Shown piece by piece: positions 7,645 to 16,317 of a stretch of DNA of 19,264 bases (position 1 is its first letter; each line of letters opens with the position of its first letter). The stretch lies in the NCBI GenBank assembly GCA_014728765.1, contig WJLA01000080.1:1-19264 (forward strand). The letters run 5' to 3'. The translations under genes and the position numbers were made by a program. The notes under the pieces were generated by a model that was given only the letters and a program-made list of their open reading frames with translations, was not told the DNA's origin and did no database searches. The DNA comes from Candidatus Peregrinibacteria bacterium (GTDB taxonomy: Bacteria > Patescibacteriota > Gracilibacteria > UBA1369).

Positions 7645-8472
7645 CTATTCTATTTCATATGTAACAGCAACATTGATGGTCAAATCTTGACTTCCCGCTT
7701 CAATAGACGCTCCTTGCACTGCAGAAACTGACTCTTCTCTATCATATGCAAAGTTTGCATATGGCCTTGGCCCTGCATCAAATCCTTCATTAAATGTTAC
7801 GACCCTTCCCAGATTCACTCCAGCGGCACTCGCCATTTGCTCAGCTTTTTCTCTTGCCTTATCGAATGCCATTTCTCTGGCTTCTTTTTTAAGCTCTGAA
7901 GCTTCATCAATATCAAATCTTAATGCCCCAACTTGATTGGCTCCCGCAGCTAGCCCGGCATTCAGAATTTCGTCAACACTTTGCAAATCTCTGATTTTAA
8001 CTTCCACAGTTTGATTCAGTGTATACCCTACTATTTTAGGAGTTTGGTTTTCCTCAGATTCTTCACCTTGAATGATTGGCTGAGACCTTCTGTCATTATA
8101 TCTCGGAAAAAGATTATAATTTGTAGTTTTAATATCTTGATCCTCCACTCCCAATTTTTTTACAGCTTCAATAACTTGATTCATTTGTTGATTTCCCCGT
8201 GAAGTAACTGCTGAAACTGATTGCCCCGCTGTCGCTACAGATAAGCTAACATAAGCAATATCCGGTTTTGCTGTAATTTTACCCTCAGCATTTACTGTAA
8301 CCGTTCTTGCATAAGGTTGATTGGTTACTTCCGCTCTGATATTCTTATACCAATTTGAAGCCCCGGAGCCGGTCACGAACATATAGGAACAAATAAGTAT
8401 TAATACTGAAGCGGCTAGAAAAAATATTGCCTTGGACAAATTTATAAACTTTCTAGTGTTTGAAACAGCCAT
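7645..8472 (-). CDS. SIMPL (DUF541) domain protein, membrane anchored
   Basis: The 275-residue protein has one N-terminal membrane segment (about 11-32) followed by an extracytoplasmic SIMPL/DUF541 domain. The family signature is visible in the TVTVNAEGKITAKPDIAYVSLSV segment near residue 60, the central IVGYTLNQTVEVKIRDL and the helical DKAREKAEQMASAAGVNLG. The family forms oligomeric assemblies at the cell surface, and its molecular role is poorly defined (BP26 of Brucella is a member). An insertion rich in acidic residues and Pro/Gln precedes the IVGYTLNQ strand. The start is the first ATG. On the minus strand TGCTAAAAT, an extended -10, lies about 30 nt upstream of it, divergent from the mgtE promoter. 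Confidence 0.88.
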   Translation of the reverse strand: MAVSNTRKFINLSKAIFFLAASVLILICSYMFVTGSGASNWYKNIRAEVTNQPYARTVTVNAEGKITAKPDIAYVSLSVATAGQSVSAVTSRGNQQMNQVIEAVKKLGVEDQDIKTTNYNLFPRYNDRRSQPIIQGEESEENQTPKIVGYTLNQTVEVKIRDLQSVDEILNAGLAAGANQVGALRFDIDEASELKKEAREMAFDKAREKAEQMASAAGVNLGRVVTFNEGFDAGPRPYANFAYDREESVSAVQGASIEAGSQDLTINVAVTYEIE

Positions 8473-8499
8473 TTTTATTTTGGTTAAAGTAATAAAATT

Positions 8500-8529
8500 T
8501 TAGCACAATCTCTCAAAAAAGTGTATAAT
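8500..8529 (+). promoter_or_regulatory. Probable promoter of mgtE
   Basis: A perfect TATAAT lies at 8524-8529, with a poor -35 (TTAGCA, 8500-8505) 18 bp away. A GTG at 8521 opens the same reading frame but would overlap this -10, so the real start is more likely the ATG at 8551, about 15 nt after the predicted transcription start. Confidence 0.5.
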
Positions 8530-8550
8530 GAAGAGATTCCAACAAATATA

Positions 8551-9807
8551 ATGTCAAATCATAAGCAACATTACAAAAATAGCTATTACCAATTAATAAT
8601 CAATAGCATTCATCCTGTTGAAACTTTTAAAAATATTCCAGAAGAAATCAAAGGATATATTTTGCTGGGACTGCCAAAAAATCTGAAACAAAAAATTCTA
8701 AGAAGTCTTAAAACTTCAGAGATCACAAATATATTGAAACATCTCGACGCCGACGATATTGCGGATATTGTTTATTATGTAAGACCTTATCGCCAAAAAA
8801 GAGTTATTGGGAATCTTGAAAAATACTTAAAAGATAAAACTTCGGAACTTTTAAAATACAGCCCGGAAACAGCCGGTGGTCTCACCTCCATCGATTATAT
8901 TTTGGTATATCAAAAAGCCACCTTTGAACAAGTAAGAATCAAGCTGAAAAAACACTTGAAAAAATTTAAAAATTTTCCATCAGTACTGGTAACCAATAGA
9001 GGAAAACTGGTCGGTACGCTTCCAATCGTAGACATTTTCGCTACCGACGACAAATTCATTAAAGGACATATCAAACAGGCTAAAACGGTCAAACATAACG
9101 CTGACCAAGAAGAAATTTTAAAAATCTTCGATCCGAATGATCGAGAAAATATAGTGGTCTTGGACGATGATGAATCAATTTTAGGTATCATTAAAGGCCG
9201 CGATTTAATTAAAGTTGCAGAACAAGAAGCTACCGAAGATATTTTGAGTTTAGCCGGTGTGGAAAAAGATGAAAACGCACTTGATGCTGTTCATATTAAA
9301 GTTAAATCAAGAATCAAGTGGATTTTATTATATCTTTTAAGCGCATTCTTTTCCGCCTGGGTCATTTCCATTTTTTCTACGGCAATAGCAAAACTTGCAA
9401 TTTTAGCCGCCTTCATGCCCATAGTAGCAGGTGTTGGTGGCAACGCAGGAGTTCAAACCCTTGCTGTTATTACTCGAGGTATCGCATTAAACCAGATTAG
9501 CATCAAAAACAGCTGGCAAATCGTTCTAAAAGAAATTGCCACCGCTATGATTAATGGTCTTTTGGTTGGAATAATAGTAGCTATTGTAGCTATTAGCTTT
9601 GGCGAAACTTATATATTCGGGCTGATCGCCGGAGTTGCCATTATACTAAACATTTTAATATCCGGTATTTTTGGAACTCTTATTCCAATCACACTAAAAA
9701 GTCTCAAAATAGATCCGGCTGTTTCTTCCTCAAGCTTTTTAACTGCCACAACTGATATTTGCGGTTTTTTTATTTTCCTTTTCCTAGCAGAACTCTTTTT
9801 GATATAA
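8551..9807 (+). CDS. mgtE: Magnesium transporter MgtE
   Basis: MgtE is a homodimeric Mg2+ channel whose cytosolic domains sense Mg2+ and close the pore. The 418-residue chain has the N domain (about 20-100, with LKHLDADDIADIV), two CBS domains (about 110-225), the connecting helix with EQEATEDILSLAGV, and five membrane helices (about 258-418). Pore signatures are MPIVAGVGGNAGVQTLAVITRG (GGNAG at 296-300) and DPAVSSSSFLTATTD (388-402), whose last Asp corresponds to the Mg2+-site Asp432 of the Thermus protein. I chose ATG 8551 over an upstream in-frame GTG at 8521 because that GTG overlaps the TATAAT box. UPF0489 follows 7 nt downstream, so the two are probably co-transcribed. Confidence 0.93.
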   Translation: MSNHKQHYKNSYYQLIINSIHPVETFKNIPEEIKGYILLGLPKNLKQKILRSLKTSEITNILKHLDADDIADIVYYVRPYRQKRVIGNLEKYLKDKTSELLKYSPETAGGLTSIDYILVYQKATFEQVRIKLKKHLKKFKNFPSVLVTNRGKLVGTLPIVDIFATDDKFIKGHIKQAKTVKHNADQEEILKIFDPNDRENIVVLDDDESILGIIKGRDLIKVAEQEATEDILSLAGVEKDENALDAVHIKVKSRIKWILLYLLSAFFSAWVISIFSTAIAKLAILAAFMPIVAGVGGNAGVQTLAVITRGIALNQISIKNSWQIVLKEIATAMINGLLVGIIVAIVAISFGETYIFGLIAGVAIILNILISGIFGTLIPITLKSLKIDPAVSSSSFLTATTDICGFFIFLFLAELFLI

Positions 9808-9814
9808 GAGTGTC

Positions 9815-10534
9815 ATGAATAATCTTTATAATTCCGCTCAATATTTAACTGAAGCGTTAAGCAATAATGCTTTTGATTTTCAAGAACGCAAAAAAATCAA
9901 CCCGAATCCTCAGCTTTACTTACCTGCTTTAAAAAAGGGTAATATTAGCGATGTTAAAAAAGGTAAACATATAGTTTTTGAAGCATTAAATGATCAGGGA
10001 GAAATAGAGCCCCATTTGGGACTTGAAAAATTTGTACAGATTGGTGAAAAAATTTTTATTATAGACAATCACAATCATGCTTTTTTCTTTTGGCATTTGG
10101 CTGATCGCTCAAAGATTTATCATTTAATACACATTGATCAACATCGAGACTCCAGAATCCCCGCCAATTTTTTATCAAAAAATGACTCATTTGACCTAAA
10201 AAAGGTTCATGAATACACCAATACAATTTTAAATGTAGGAAACTTTATCCCTGCCGCAGTCAAAACACAGCTAATTTCCACTATCGACTTCATAACCTCT
10301 GAAAGTTCTATCAAAAAATTCGAAAGACCGAATGCGCCGTATATACTGGACATTGATCTGGACTTCTTCGCTCCTGAACTCGATTACATTGACAATGAAA
10401 AAAAAATAGAACTAATCAATTCATTGGTTGAAAAAGCTGAAATAATAACTATCGCCACTTCTCCATTTTTCATTGACCAAGATTTAGCTATCAAGTGGCT
10501 TAAAAAATTAACTCTACCTGATCACCGGGCTTAG
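9815..10534 (+). CDS. UPF0489 family protein, arginase-like metal motifs
   Basis: The 239-residue protein belongs to UPF0489 (human relative C5orf22). Conserved blocks are IDNHNHAFFFWH (83-94), HIDQHRD (106-112) and LDIDLDFF (178-185). The DxHxD and DxDxD patterns resemble the manganese-binding motifs of the arginase/ureohydrolase fold, so a metal-dependent hydrolase is plausible, but no substrate is known to me. It lies 7 nt after mgtE and is probably in the same transcript. Its last 35 bp overlap the 3' end of the opposite-strand gene at 10500. The sequence before the ATG (AAGAGTGTC) holds at best a very weak ribosome-binding site. Confidence 0.82.
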   Translation: MNNLYNSAQYLTEALSNNAFDFQERKKINPNPQLYLPALKKGNISDVKKGKHIVFEALNDQGEIEPHLGLEKFVQIGEKIFIIDNHNHAFFFWHLADRSKIYHLIHIDQHRDSRIPANFLSKNDSFDLKKVHEYTNTILNVGNFIPAAVKTQLISTIDFITSESSIKKFERPNAPYILDIDLDFFAPELDYIDNEKKIELINSLVEKAEIITIATSPFFIDQDLAIKWLKKLTLPDHRA

Positions 10535-11276
10535 GAAAATCAAATCTTCTTTCAGCCGAAGCTCCTCTAAGAAAAAGCTCCATAAAAGCTCCATCATATC
10601 CGGAAGAGCCTTCTGCAAATGCCAATTCCCCTTCTCCCACCGAAAAAGTTCCATCAGCAAAATAAGCCGTGTGAACCTGTCCACCAATTTTCACTTTCAA
10701 TGTTTTACCCGGTTCAAGCCCTTCAACCACATTCTTTTTATAAGCGGTTTTAATATTTCCATACCCATCAATTGCCACAATTTGATCCTTTGGATAATCA
10801 GGTATTATTTTTTTATCCAACTCACCTTTTTTGAATGAATAATTTCCTTTATAAATTTTCCCCACTATTTCAGGATAAAAATCTCTCGATCTAAATTGAG
10901 AACCACTATTTTTAACATCAACATCCCATAATTCATCAATATGATTTTTCACAAAAGAAAAACAATATCCCGCATTTACTCCAACCACTTCAACTCCATT
11001 ATCTAAAATTGCATAAACCAGTTTTTCACCTTCATTATCTTTTCTGGCTTCAGATTTATCTTTTCTGGGAGCACAATTTGTATATACAATTGTACCACCC
11101 GGAGCGGGAGCCAAAGCAAACTGAGCGGTCCAAAAACCTGTTTCAATGGTCGAAAAAGGATGGACTGAAGTATCTTTAACCAAAACTCCCGGAACTTCCA
11201 AAACAAGTCTTTGCATAACTTCAGCAAATGAAGGATCATTTTTTCCGTAATCGGCAATAAACTGTATAAAACTCAT
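10500..11276 (-). CDS. SAM hydroxide adenosyltransferase-like (DUF62) protein, divergent
   Basis: The 258-residue product resembles the DUF62 family, enzymes that hydrolyse S-adenosylmethionine to adenosine and methionine and are related to fluorinase. It has the expected N-terminal pattern of beta-strand, ADYGKNDPSFAEVMQRL and a GTIVYTNC strand, and a C-terminal barrel-like region (IDGYGNIKTAYKK, VKIGGQVHTAYFADGTFSVGEGELAF, SSGYDGAFMELFLRGASA) typical of the family's second domain. The usual VVDPGVG-type motif is replaced by TNCAPRKD, so the catalytic Asp-Arg-His set cannot be confirmed and activity may differ. The start ATG has no ribosome-binding site. The gene faces UPF0489 with a 35-bp 3' overlap and is divergent from the helicase gene. 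Confidence 0.68.
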   Translation of the reverse strand: MSFIQFIADYGKNDPSFAEVMQRLVLEVPGVLVKDTSVHPFSTIETGFWTAQFALAPAPGGTIVYTNCAPRKDKSEARKDNEGEKLVYAILDNGVEVVGVNAGYCFSFVKNHIDELWDVDVKNSGSQFRSRDFYPEIVGKIYKGNYSFKKGELDKKIIPDYPKDQIVAIDGYGNIKTAYKKNVVEGLEPGKTLKVKIGGQVHTAYFADGTFSVGEGELAFAEGSSGYDGAFMELFLRGASAERRFDFPKPGDQVELIF

Positions 11277-11356
11277 TTTGGTTATTTGTTAAATAATATT
11301 TAAAATGCAATGCAATTTATAATACTCAATAAAGCAGTTTGTAAAGGATACTTTTA

Positions 11357-11365
11357 TGTTAAAAT
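11357..11365 (+). promoter_or_regulatory. Extended -10 promoter of the helicase gene
   Basis: TGTTAAAAT is an extended -10 element (TG, one base, TAAAAT at 11360-11365). A weak TTGTAA (11339-11344) lies upstream with a short 15-bp spacer. The start would fall near 11372, 15 nt before the ATG. Confidence 0.45.
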
Positions 11366-11386
11366 TCAAATAAATAAAGACTGAAC

Positions 11387-14300
11387 ATGCAAGAAAACTT
11401 TCAAAAATACTATAAATTACTCAATTCTGAACAACAAAAAGCCGTTGACACAATTGACGGACCTGTAATGGTAATAGCCGGAGCCGGCACAGGAAAAACT
11501 CAAATTCTTTCAGTACGAATCGCCAATATTTTACTTCAAACTCAAATCGATCCGCAAAACATACTTTGCTTAACTTTTACCGAAGCGGGAGTAGTGGCAA
11601 TGAGAAAAAGACTATTATCTATTATTGGCAATGCGGCTTATCATGTTAAAATTTGTACTTTTCACAGCTTTTGTAATGAGATAATCAAAGACAACCCAGA
11701 TCATTTCGCTTTTAAAAGAGACTTTGAACAAATTGATGATCTTGAAAAAATCAAAATCATTCAATCTATAATCGATCGTGCTGAACTGAATAGCCCCCTT
11801 AAACCTGCCAATGATCATTATTATTACCAAAAAGATATTGAAAATATTATCAGATCGTTAAAACAAGAAAATATTTTTCCTGAAGACTTCCATAAAATTT
11901 GTTTAAAAATTGAAGAGTTTTTAAATCATCTCAAACCTATAATCAATGAATTCATTGATAGCAAAGGAAGACCGGATGAAAATTTTTTAAATGAAACAAT
12001 ACAAAAAATCGATATATCAAGCGAACTTGAAAACAACTTTTATAATTTGGTTTTCAACAAATTTCATCATCAAATCAAATCCGATTATTTAAATTCTCTA
12101 ACCGGAAACAAAAGAAATGACGGCTCACAAAGAACGATGTATAGAAATAAACTTAGAGAATTTTTCAAAACAACTGAAAAAGACCTACCAAAACAATTTC
12201 AACTTACTGAGATCTATAAAAACTATCAAGAATTAATGAAACAAAAAGGACTCTATGACTTCGAGGATATGATTCTTTTTGTTACACAAAAACTACAGAC
12301 AAACACCGATCTACTGAGAGATTATCAAGAAAAATACCAATATATTTTGGTCGATGAATATCAAGACACTAACTCAACTCAAAATCTAACCGTTGACTTA
12401 CTTGGACAATTTTTTGAAAATCCCAATCTATTCGTGGTTGGTGACGATGACCAATCCATTTATCGTTTTCAAGGCGCTTCCATCGAAAACATCATCAATT
12501 ATTATCACCAATATCAAAATCATCTTGAAATTATAACCCTTACAAAGAATTACAGATCACAACAAACCATCCTTGATGCGGCAAGCACAGTTATCAAAAA
12601 CAACAATAACAGAATTGCTTCGCAAATTGAAAACATAGACAAAAATCTTCAATCTCAAACTGAAATCAAGCCAGCAAAGATCAAAGTTTTGGAATTTGAA
12701 AATGATCAAATTGAAAACCTTGCCTTAATTGAAATAATTCAAAATTTAATCGAAAATGGTACCAAACCCTCTGAAATTGCATTACTATATCGAAATCATC
12801 ACCACGCTGAAGACATAATTGACATCTTGCAAAGAAAATCTCTCCCCTATCATGTACATGCTGGTGTTAATATTCTCGAAGATTTACAAATAGCAAGTTT
12901 ATTATTGTTGTTTAAAACCATAGCAAATCCCAATCAAAACGATTTGCTGGCACAATCACTCTTCCTTAATTTTCTAGCTTTTCCGAAAGAAGATATTTTA
13001 AAAATTTGTTATTATTTTCATTTACACCGTTATCAAAATAAAGGATTAACATTACTAAACATCATAAGCAATCCTGCAGAATTGGAAAAAGCTCACGTAA
13101 AAAAAATTAACGCATTCAACAATTTTGCTCTGAAAATAGTCAATTGGAAAGTTGCTAGCGAAAATACTATTTTAACCGAATATTTTGAACAAATTCTGAA
13201 AGAGAGTGGATTTTTAAATTATCTAATCGAGCAAGAAAATAAAGTCGATGCTTTAAACAGAATCAAAACTCTTTTTGAAGAGGCACGAAAATATACTCGC
13301 TTAAATCATAAAACATCGATAACTGAATTCTTGGAAAATCTCAGATTAAGATCGGAAAACAAATTACCGTTAAAAGAAAAATCCATCTATATAGAAAAGG
13401 AAGCAATTCAACTATTAACGGCTCATGGAGCAAAAGGGTTGGAATTTGAGCACGTTTTCATTATCAAAGCCACTCAGAAAAACTGGTTAAATAGCAAAAA
13501 ACGCCAAGGTATCAATATTCCAAGGGGAATAATCAAAACAGAATCTCAAAATCCCGTAATTGATCAAGAAGAAGATGAAAGAAGACTTTTCTATGTAGCA
13601 TTGACCAGAGCCAAAAAAATGGCATATATCAGCTATGCCAAACTCAAATTTGATAATGGAAAAGAAAAAAATCAAGAATCTTTACTCTTTTTAAATGAAA
13701 TTCCTGAAGAATTTAAAGAATACGCTGACACTCAAGTATATTCCCACCAAGCTAACGATTTATTGGAAGAATATCTATTAAGTGACAAAAATCATGACTT
13801 TAAAGCCGACCAAATAGCTTTCTTGAAAACATTGGTCGAGCATCACAAAATATCTCCTACCAGCTTAAATAACTATCTAACTTGTCCACGAAAATTTCTC
13901 TATCAAAACATCATTAGAATACCTCAGGCTAAAAACAAATTTAGCGCTATGGGTTCTGCCATTCACAGTACACTGGATTATTATTTCAGAAGCTATAAAC
14001 AAACAGGTAGCAAGCCTCCATTGGATTTAATGCTCATTAAATATAAATCAGCTTTAGAAAAAGAGTTATTGGAAGAAAAAGATTTTCAAGAAAGACTTGA
14101 GCTGGGAATACAAATTCTTACAGATTATTTCCACGAAAACCAAGATAATTTTTCTGGTGATATTGAAACCGAATATAATTTTTCAAGCCATGGCGTCAAT
14201 GTAGATGGCATACCTATTACAGGAAAAATCGATAAAATCACATTCAATTCTGATCAAACCCTCACTGTTACCGATTTCAAAACCGGTAATCCGGATAATG

Positions 14301-14617
14301 CAATCAGTAAAGTCAAACATGGTGAAGATTACTGGCGACAATTGATTTTTTATAAAATACTCTCGGACGACTCACCGCAATTCAATAACCAATTCAAGCA
14401 AAAAGCAAAAATTGGACAAATTGAATTTGTTGAAAAAAGTAAAAAAACGGGAACATACATAAACAAAAGTATAAGCTTTGATAAAAACTCAATTGATGAA
14501 GTTAAAGAAAATATACGTTTTGTTCATCAGCAAATACAAAATCTTGAATTCGATAAAATCGAAAAATCGGAAACTTGTGACAAATGCCCATTTTACAATA
14601 TTTGCTGGACAAATTAA
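11387..14617 (+). CDS. UvrD/PcrA-like helicase fused to Fe-S PD-(D/E)XK nuclease
   Basis: The 1076-residue protein combines a superfamily 1A 3'-5' helicase with a RecB/Cas4-type nuclease and probably processes DNA ends or gaps. Helicase motifs are complete: Walker A GAGTGKT (32-38), motif II VDEYQDT (Asp323, Glu324), motif III GDDDQSIYRFQG (from 352), motif V LLTAHGAKGLEFEHVF near 676 and motif VI RRLFYVALTRAKK (from 732). The C-terminal part holds GSAIH (His860), GKIDK (Asp949) and TDFKTG (Asp963, Lys965). Cys833 in TCPRKF plus Cys1064, Cys1067 and Cys1073 in CDKCPFYNIC form a probable 4Fe-4S site as in AddB, AdnB and Cas4. No separate AddB-like partner is in the window. The end overlaps the next minus-strand gene by 4 bp. 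Confidence 0.93.
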   Translation: MQENFQKYYKLLNSEQQKAVDTIDGPVMVIAGAGTGKTQILSVRIANILLQTQIDPQNILCLTFTEAGVVAMRKRLLSIIGNAAYHVKICTFHSFCNEIIKDNPDHFAFKRDFEQIDDLEKIKIIQSIIDRAELNSPLKPANDHYYYQKDIENIIRSLKQENIFPEDFHKICLKIEEFLNHLKPIINEFIDSKGRPDENFLNETIQKIDISSELENNFYNLVFNKFHHQIKSDYLNSLTGNKRNDGSQRTMYRNKLREFFKTTEKDLPKQFQLTEIYKNYQELMKQKGLYDFEDMILFVTQKLQTNTDLLRDYQEKYQYILVDEYQDTNSTQNLTVDLLGQFFENPNLFVVGDDDQSIYRFQGASIENIINYYHQYQNHLEIITLTKNYRSQQTILDAASTVIKNNNNRIASQIENIDKNLQSQTEIKPAKIKVLEFENDQIENLALIEIIQNLIENGTKPSEIALLYRNHHHAEDIIDILQRKSLPYHVHAGVNILEDLQIASLLLLFKTIANPNQNDLLAQSLFLNFLAFPKEDILKICYYFHLHRYQNKGLTLLNIISNPAELEKAHVKKINAFNNFALKIVNWKVASENTILTEYFEQILKESGFLNYLIEQENKVDALNRIKTLFEEARKYTRLNHKTSITEFLENLRLRSENKLPLKEKSIYIEKEAIQLLTAHGAKGLEFEHVFIIKATQKNWLNSKKRQGINIPRGIIKTESQNPVIDQEEDERRLFYVALTRAKKMAYISYAKLKFDNGKEKNQESLLFLNEIPEEFKEYADTQVYSHQANDLLEEYLLSDKNHDFKADQIAFLKTLVEHHKISPTSLNNYLTCPRKFLYQNIIRIPQAKNKFSAMGSAIHSTLDYYFRSYKQTGSKPPLDLMLIKYKSALEKELLEEKDFQERLELGIQILTDYFHENQDNFSGDIETEYNFSSHGVNVDGIPITGKIDKITFNSDQTLTVTDFKTGNPDNAISKVKHGEDYWRQLIFYKILSDDSPQFNNQFKQKAKIGQIEFVEKSKKTGTYINKSISFDKNSIDEVKENIRFVHQQIQNLEFDKIEKSETCDKCPFYNICWTN

Positions 14618-15054
14618 TTCTGCTTAGAATTTTCTTTAGCTTTTCTAAAATCTAGAACAGCCGGAATATAACCATCGCTTTTTTTTCTTTCAAACTTTTT
14701 ATCCGAATCATCTCTATCTTTACTACTGTTTGAAGAATCTTCTTCTTTACCTTCCAAACTATACTGCGTAAATTCATCATCAGTTTTATCACCAACACCA
14801 CAAATTTCAGGATTAAAGGGGCTATTCCATCTTCCACCAATTTCTAAATCTTCGTCTTCTTCAGGATCCAGCTCAGGTTGATTTTGTTTTTCTGACTTAT
14901 TATCACCTTCCTCTCTCAAATTTTCAGTAGCATCTTGAACATTTGAAAGTATCATTAAAAATTCTTTATCCATGCTTTCTAAATTGGCATTATCTTGAAA
15001 AACAACATCCAAATCTTCCAATTTTGCGTCTTCATTAAATTGTAAACTATCCAT
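14614..15054 (-). CDS. Hypothetical acidic, low-complexity protein
   Basis: I do not recognise this protein. From ATG 15054 it is 146 residues: a short helical N-terminal part (to about 50, with LEDLDVVFQDN and EFLMILSNVQ), then a long acidic Glu/Asp/Ser/Lys region, and a basic end. The frame stays open upstream to an ATG at 15246, but that start would overlap the upstream coiled-coil gene by 122 bp. An intermediate ATG at 15159 would overlap it by 35 bp. The region 15055-15124 reads plausibly in this frame, so either an upstream start or a frameshift joining it to the preceding gene (an A6 run lies in the overlap) is possible. It is likely co-transcribed with that gene. Confidence 0.5.
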   Translation of the reverse strand: MDSLQFNEDAKLEDLDVVFQDNANLESMDKEFLMILSNVQDATENLREEGDNKSEKQNQPELDPEEDEDLEIGGRWNSPFNPEICGVGDKTDDEFTQYSLEGKEEDSSNSSKDRDDSDKKFERKKSDGYIPAVLDFRKAKENSKQN

Positions 15055-15124
15055 TATAATTAGATTTATAAAATATTCTAAATTAAAGATACCTTCTTTA
15101 GATCGTAGTTCAAGCAAATCAACT

Positions 15125-16102
15125 TCACAAAACCTGTTTTTTCTTGACTGCCCTCTCATATGCTTCCAAATATCTCGCATGAGCTTCATCAATTTTTTTT
15201 GATTGATATTTTTTACCCTCAATAAATCTTTTTTCAACTTTTTCAACTAATTGACTTGGCGGTTTATCACCATTAATTCTTTGAGATTTAACCTTTTGAT
15301 TTGAAGACAATTGTTTTAGTCTTTCTTTTTCTCTTTCTACTTGTAATTCCATTTTTTTTCTTTCTAACTCTCTTTGATCACCATATCTTCTCTGCTGTTC
15401 ACTCATAATCATACTGTTAAAACCGTTATCTTCATCAAGCAATTGAGGTAATGACTCTCTAAATCGAAGCTCTTTCTCTTCCTCTTCTTTTTTAGAATTT
15501 GCTGCTTCCAAAGCCTTTTTTTTAGCCATTTCTCTTTCACTTTTGCTAACCTGAGCGCTTCTTTTCTTCTGCTTTTTTTTACCAGCCTGAGCAATAGCAA
15601 AATTTTCAAGCTTTCTTTTTCTTGCTTCATCTTCTCTTTTGTTCCTCATCACCATTTCCAATTCCAAATCCATTATTTCTTGTTTTGATTTTGCTCTGAC
15701 CATCTCTCCCAATCTACTTCTGATTTCGTCAATCACTGCTACAACGGTCCTTACGAAATGTTTCTCATTATACTCAAACTTCAAAACATAATAATTTCTC
15801 ACTGAATCCAAAAATCCCTCAAAAATATTTTCAATTTTTTCATCATCAATATCAATTTGTGAGATTTTTTTTCTATCATTTCCAAAATTACTTACTTTTA
15901 ATACCAACGCATTAATTCTTTCCGCAAATACCACTCTAACGCTTTCCAAAACTAGCTCGATTTCTTTCCTTTCTTTTCGAACAGCCATATATTCTTCTTG
16001 TTCAATCTCTTTAAAATCTTTCTTCAATTGACTCTTTTCCCAGTTTTCACCATAGTTTTCTACTGTATCAGCTATAGCCTCTAAAAATAAATCGGCTCTC
16101 AT
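15125..16102 (-). CDS. Hypothetical coiled-coil protein (325 aa)
   Basis: I do not recognise the family. Residues 1-150 look like a soluble helical domain (VESVRVVFAERINALVLKVSNFG, FVRTVVAVIDEIRSRLGEMV). Residues 150-325 are very rich in Lys, Glu, Arg and Gln, with the heptad patterns of long coiled coils (REMAKKKALEAANSKKEEEEKELRF is one example region near 195-220). There is no signal peptide or membrane span. It ends at a UGA stop just after an A6 run. A promoter-like pair lies upstream (TTGAGT 16151-16146, 18 bp, TATTAT 16127-16122), and AGG sits 3 nt before the ATG, one of the few hints of a ribosome-binding site in the window. Repeated Lys/Glu composition makes remote similarity to other coiled coils uninformative. 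Confidence 0.7.
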   Translation of the reverse strand: MRADLFLEAIADTVENYGENWEKSQLKKDFKEIEQEEYMAVRKERKEIELVLESVRVVFAERINALVLKVSNFGNDRKKISQIDIDDEKIENIFEGFLDSVRNYYVLKFEYNEKHFVRTVVAVIDEIRSRLGEMVRAKSKQEIMDLELEMVMRNKREDEARKRKLENFAIAQAGKKKQKKRSAQVSKSEREMAKKKALEAANSKKEEEEKELRFRESLPQLLDEDNGFNSMIMSEQQRRYGDQRELERKKMELQVEREKERLKQLSSNQKVKSQRINGDKPPSQLVEKVEKRFIEGKKYQSKKIDEAHARYLEAYERAVKKKQVL

Positions 16103-16121
16103 ACCTTTAAAATTAAATGCA

Positions 16122-16151
16122 ATAATAAAATATCAACATACGTCAACTCAA
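16122..16151 (-). promoter_or_regulatory. Possible promoter of the coiled-coil gene
   Basis: Minus-strand TTGAGT (16151-16146) and TATTAT (16127-16122) are separated by 18 bp. They lie just after the U-run of the upstream small RNA, so the coiled-coil gene would have its own start about 13 nt before the ATG. Confidence 0.45.
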
Positions 16152-16156
16152 GCAAC

Positions 16157-16310
16157 AAAAAATCCTTTGCGCCGGGCCACCCAGAGTACTACCTTCCCCT
16201 GATTGTTCAGGTGGGTTGCCGCACTGAAACTCCGCAAAGCTTCAAAATTTTGGCATCCCTTAAGGTAAAGTGAGGAGTAAGTAATTAGGTTTAATCGCAC
16301 GCAAAAGACT
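16157..16310 (-). ncRNA. Unassigned structured small RNA, about 154 nt
   Basis: No protein frame occupies this gap, yet its GC content is locally much higher than the surroundings. Reading the minus strand, a near-consensus promoter (16318-16346) predicts a start at A16310. The first 11 nt, AGUCUUUUGCG (16310-16300), pair without interruption with CGCAAAGGAUU (16171-16161), and a U6 tract ends at 16157. Inside, GGCAACCCA pairs with UGGGUGGCC (8 of 9), a CCUGA/UCAGG hairpin has an ACAA loop, and CUUUGCG offers an alternative partner for the 3' arm. Closed ends, size and stand-alone promoter recall 6S RNA, but I see no signature of 6S, SRP (no GGAA apical motif), tmRNA or RNase P RNA. A long-leader riboswitch for the next gene is less likely because of the U-tract. 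Confidence 0.65.
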
Positions 16311-16317
16311 AGAGATT

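Noticed and set aside
8521..8550. GTG start at 8521 for mgtE
   Set aside because: It overlaps a perfect TATAAT box and adds residues not typical of MgtE; ATG 8551 is better.
15055..15246. ATG 15246 as start of the acidic protein
   Set aside because: It would overlap the coiled-coil gene by 122 bp; kept only as evidence for a possible frameshift.
16157..16310. SRP (4.5S) RNA, tmRNA or RNase P RNA
   Set aside because: The SRP apical GGAA/AGCAG motif, the tmRNA tRNA-like end and tag frame, and the RNase P conserved blocks are all missing; the size also excludes the last two.
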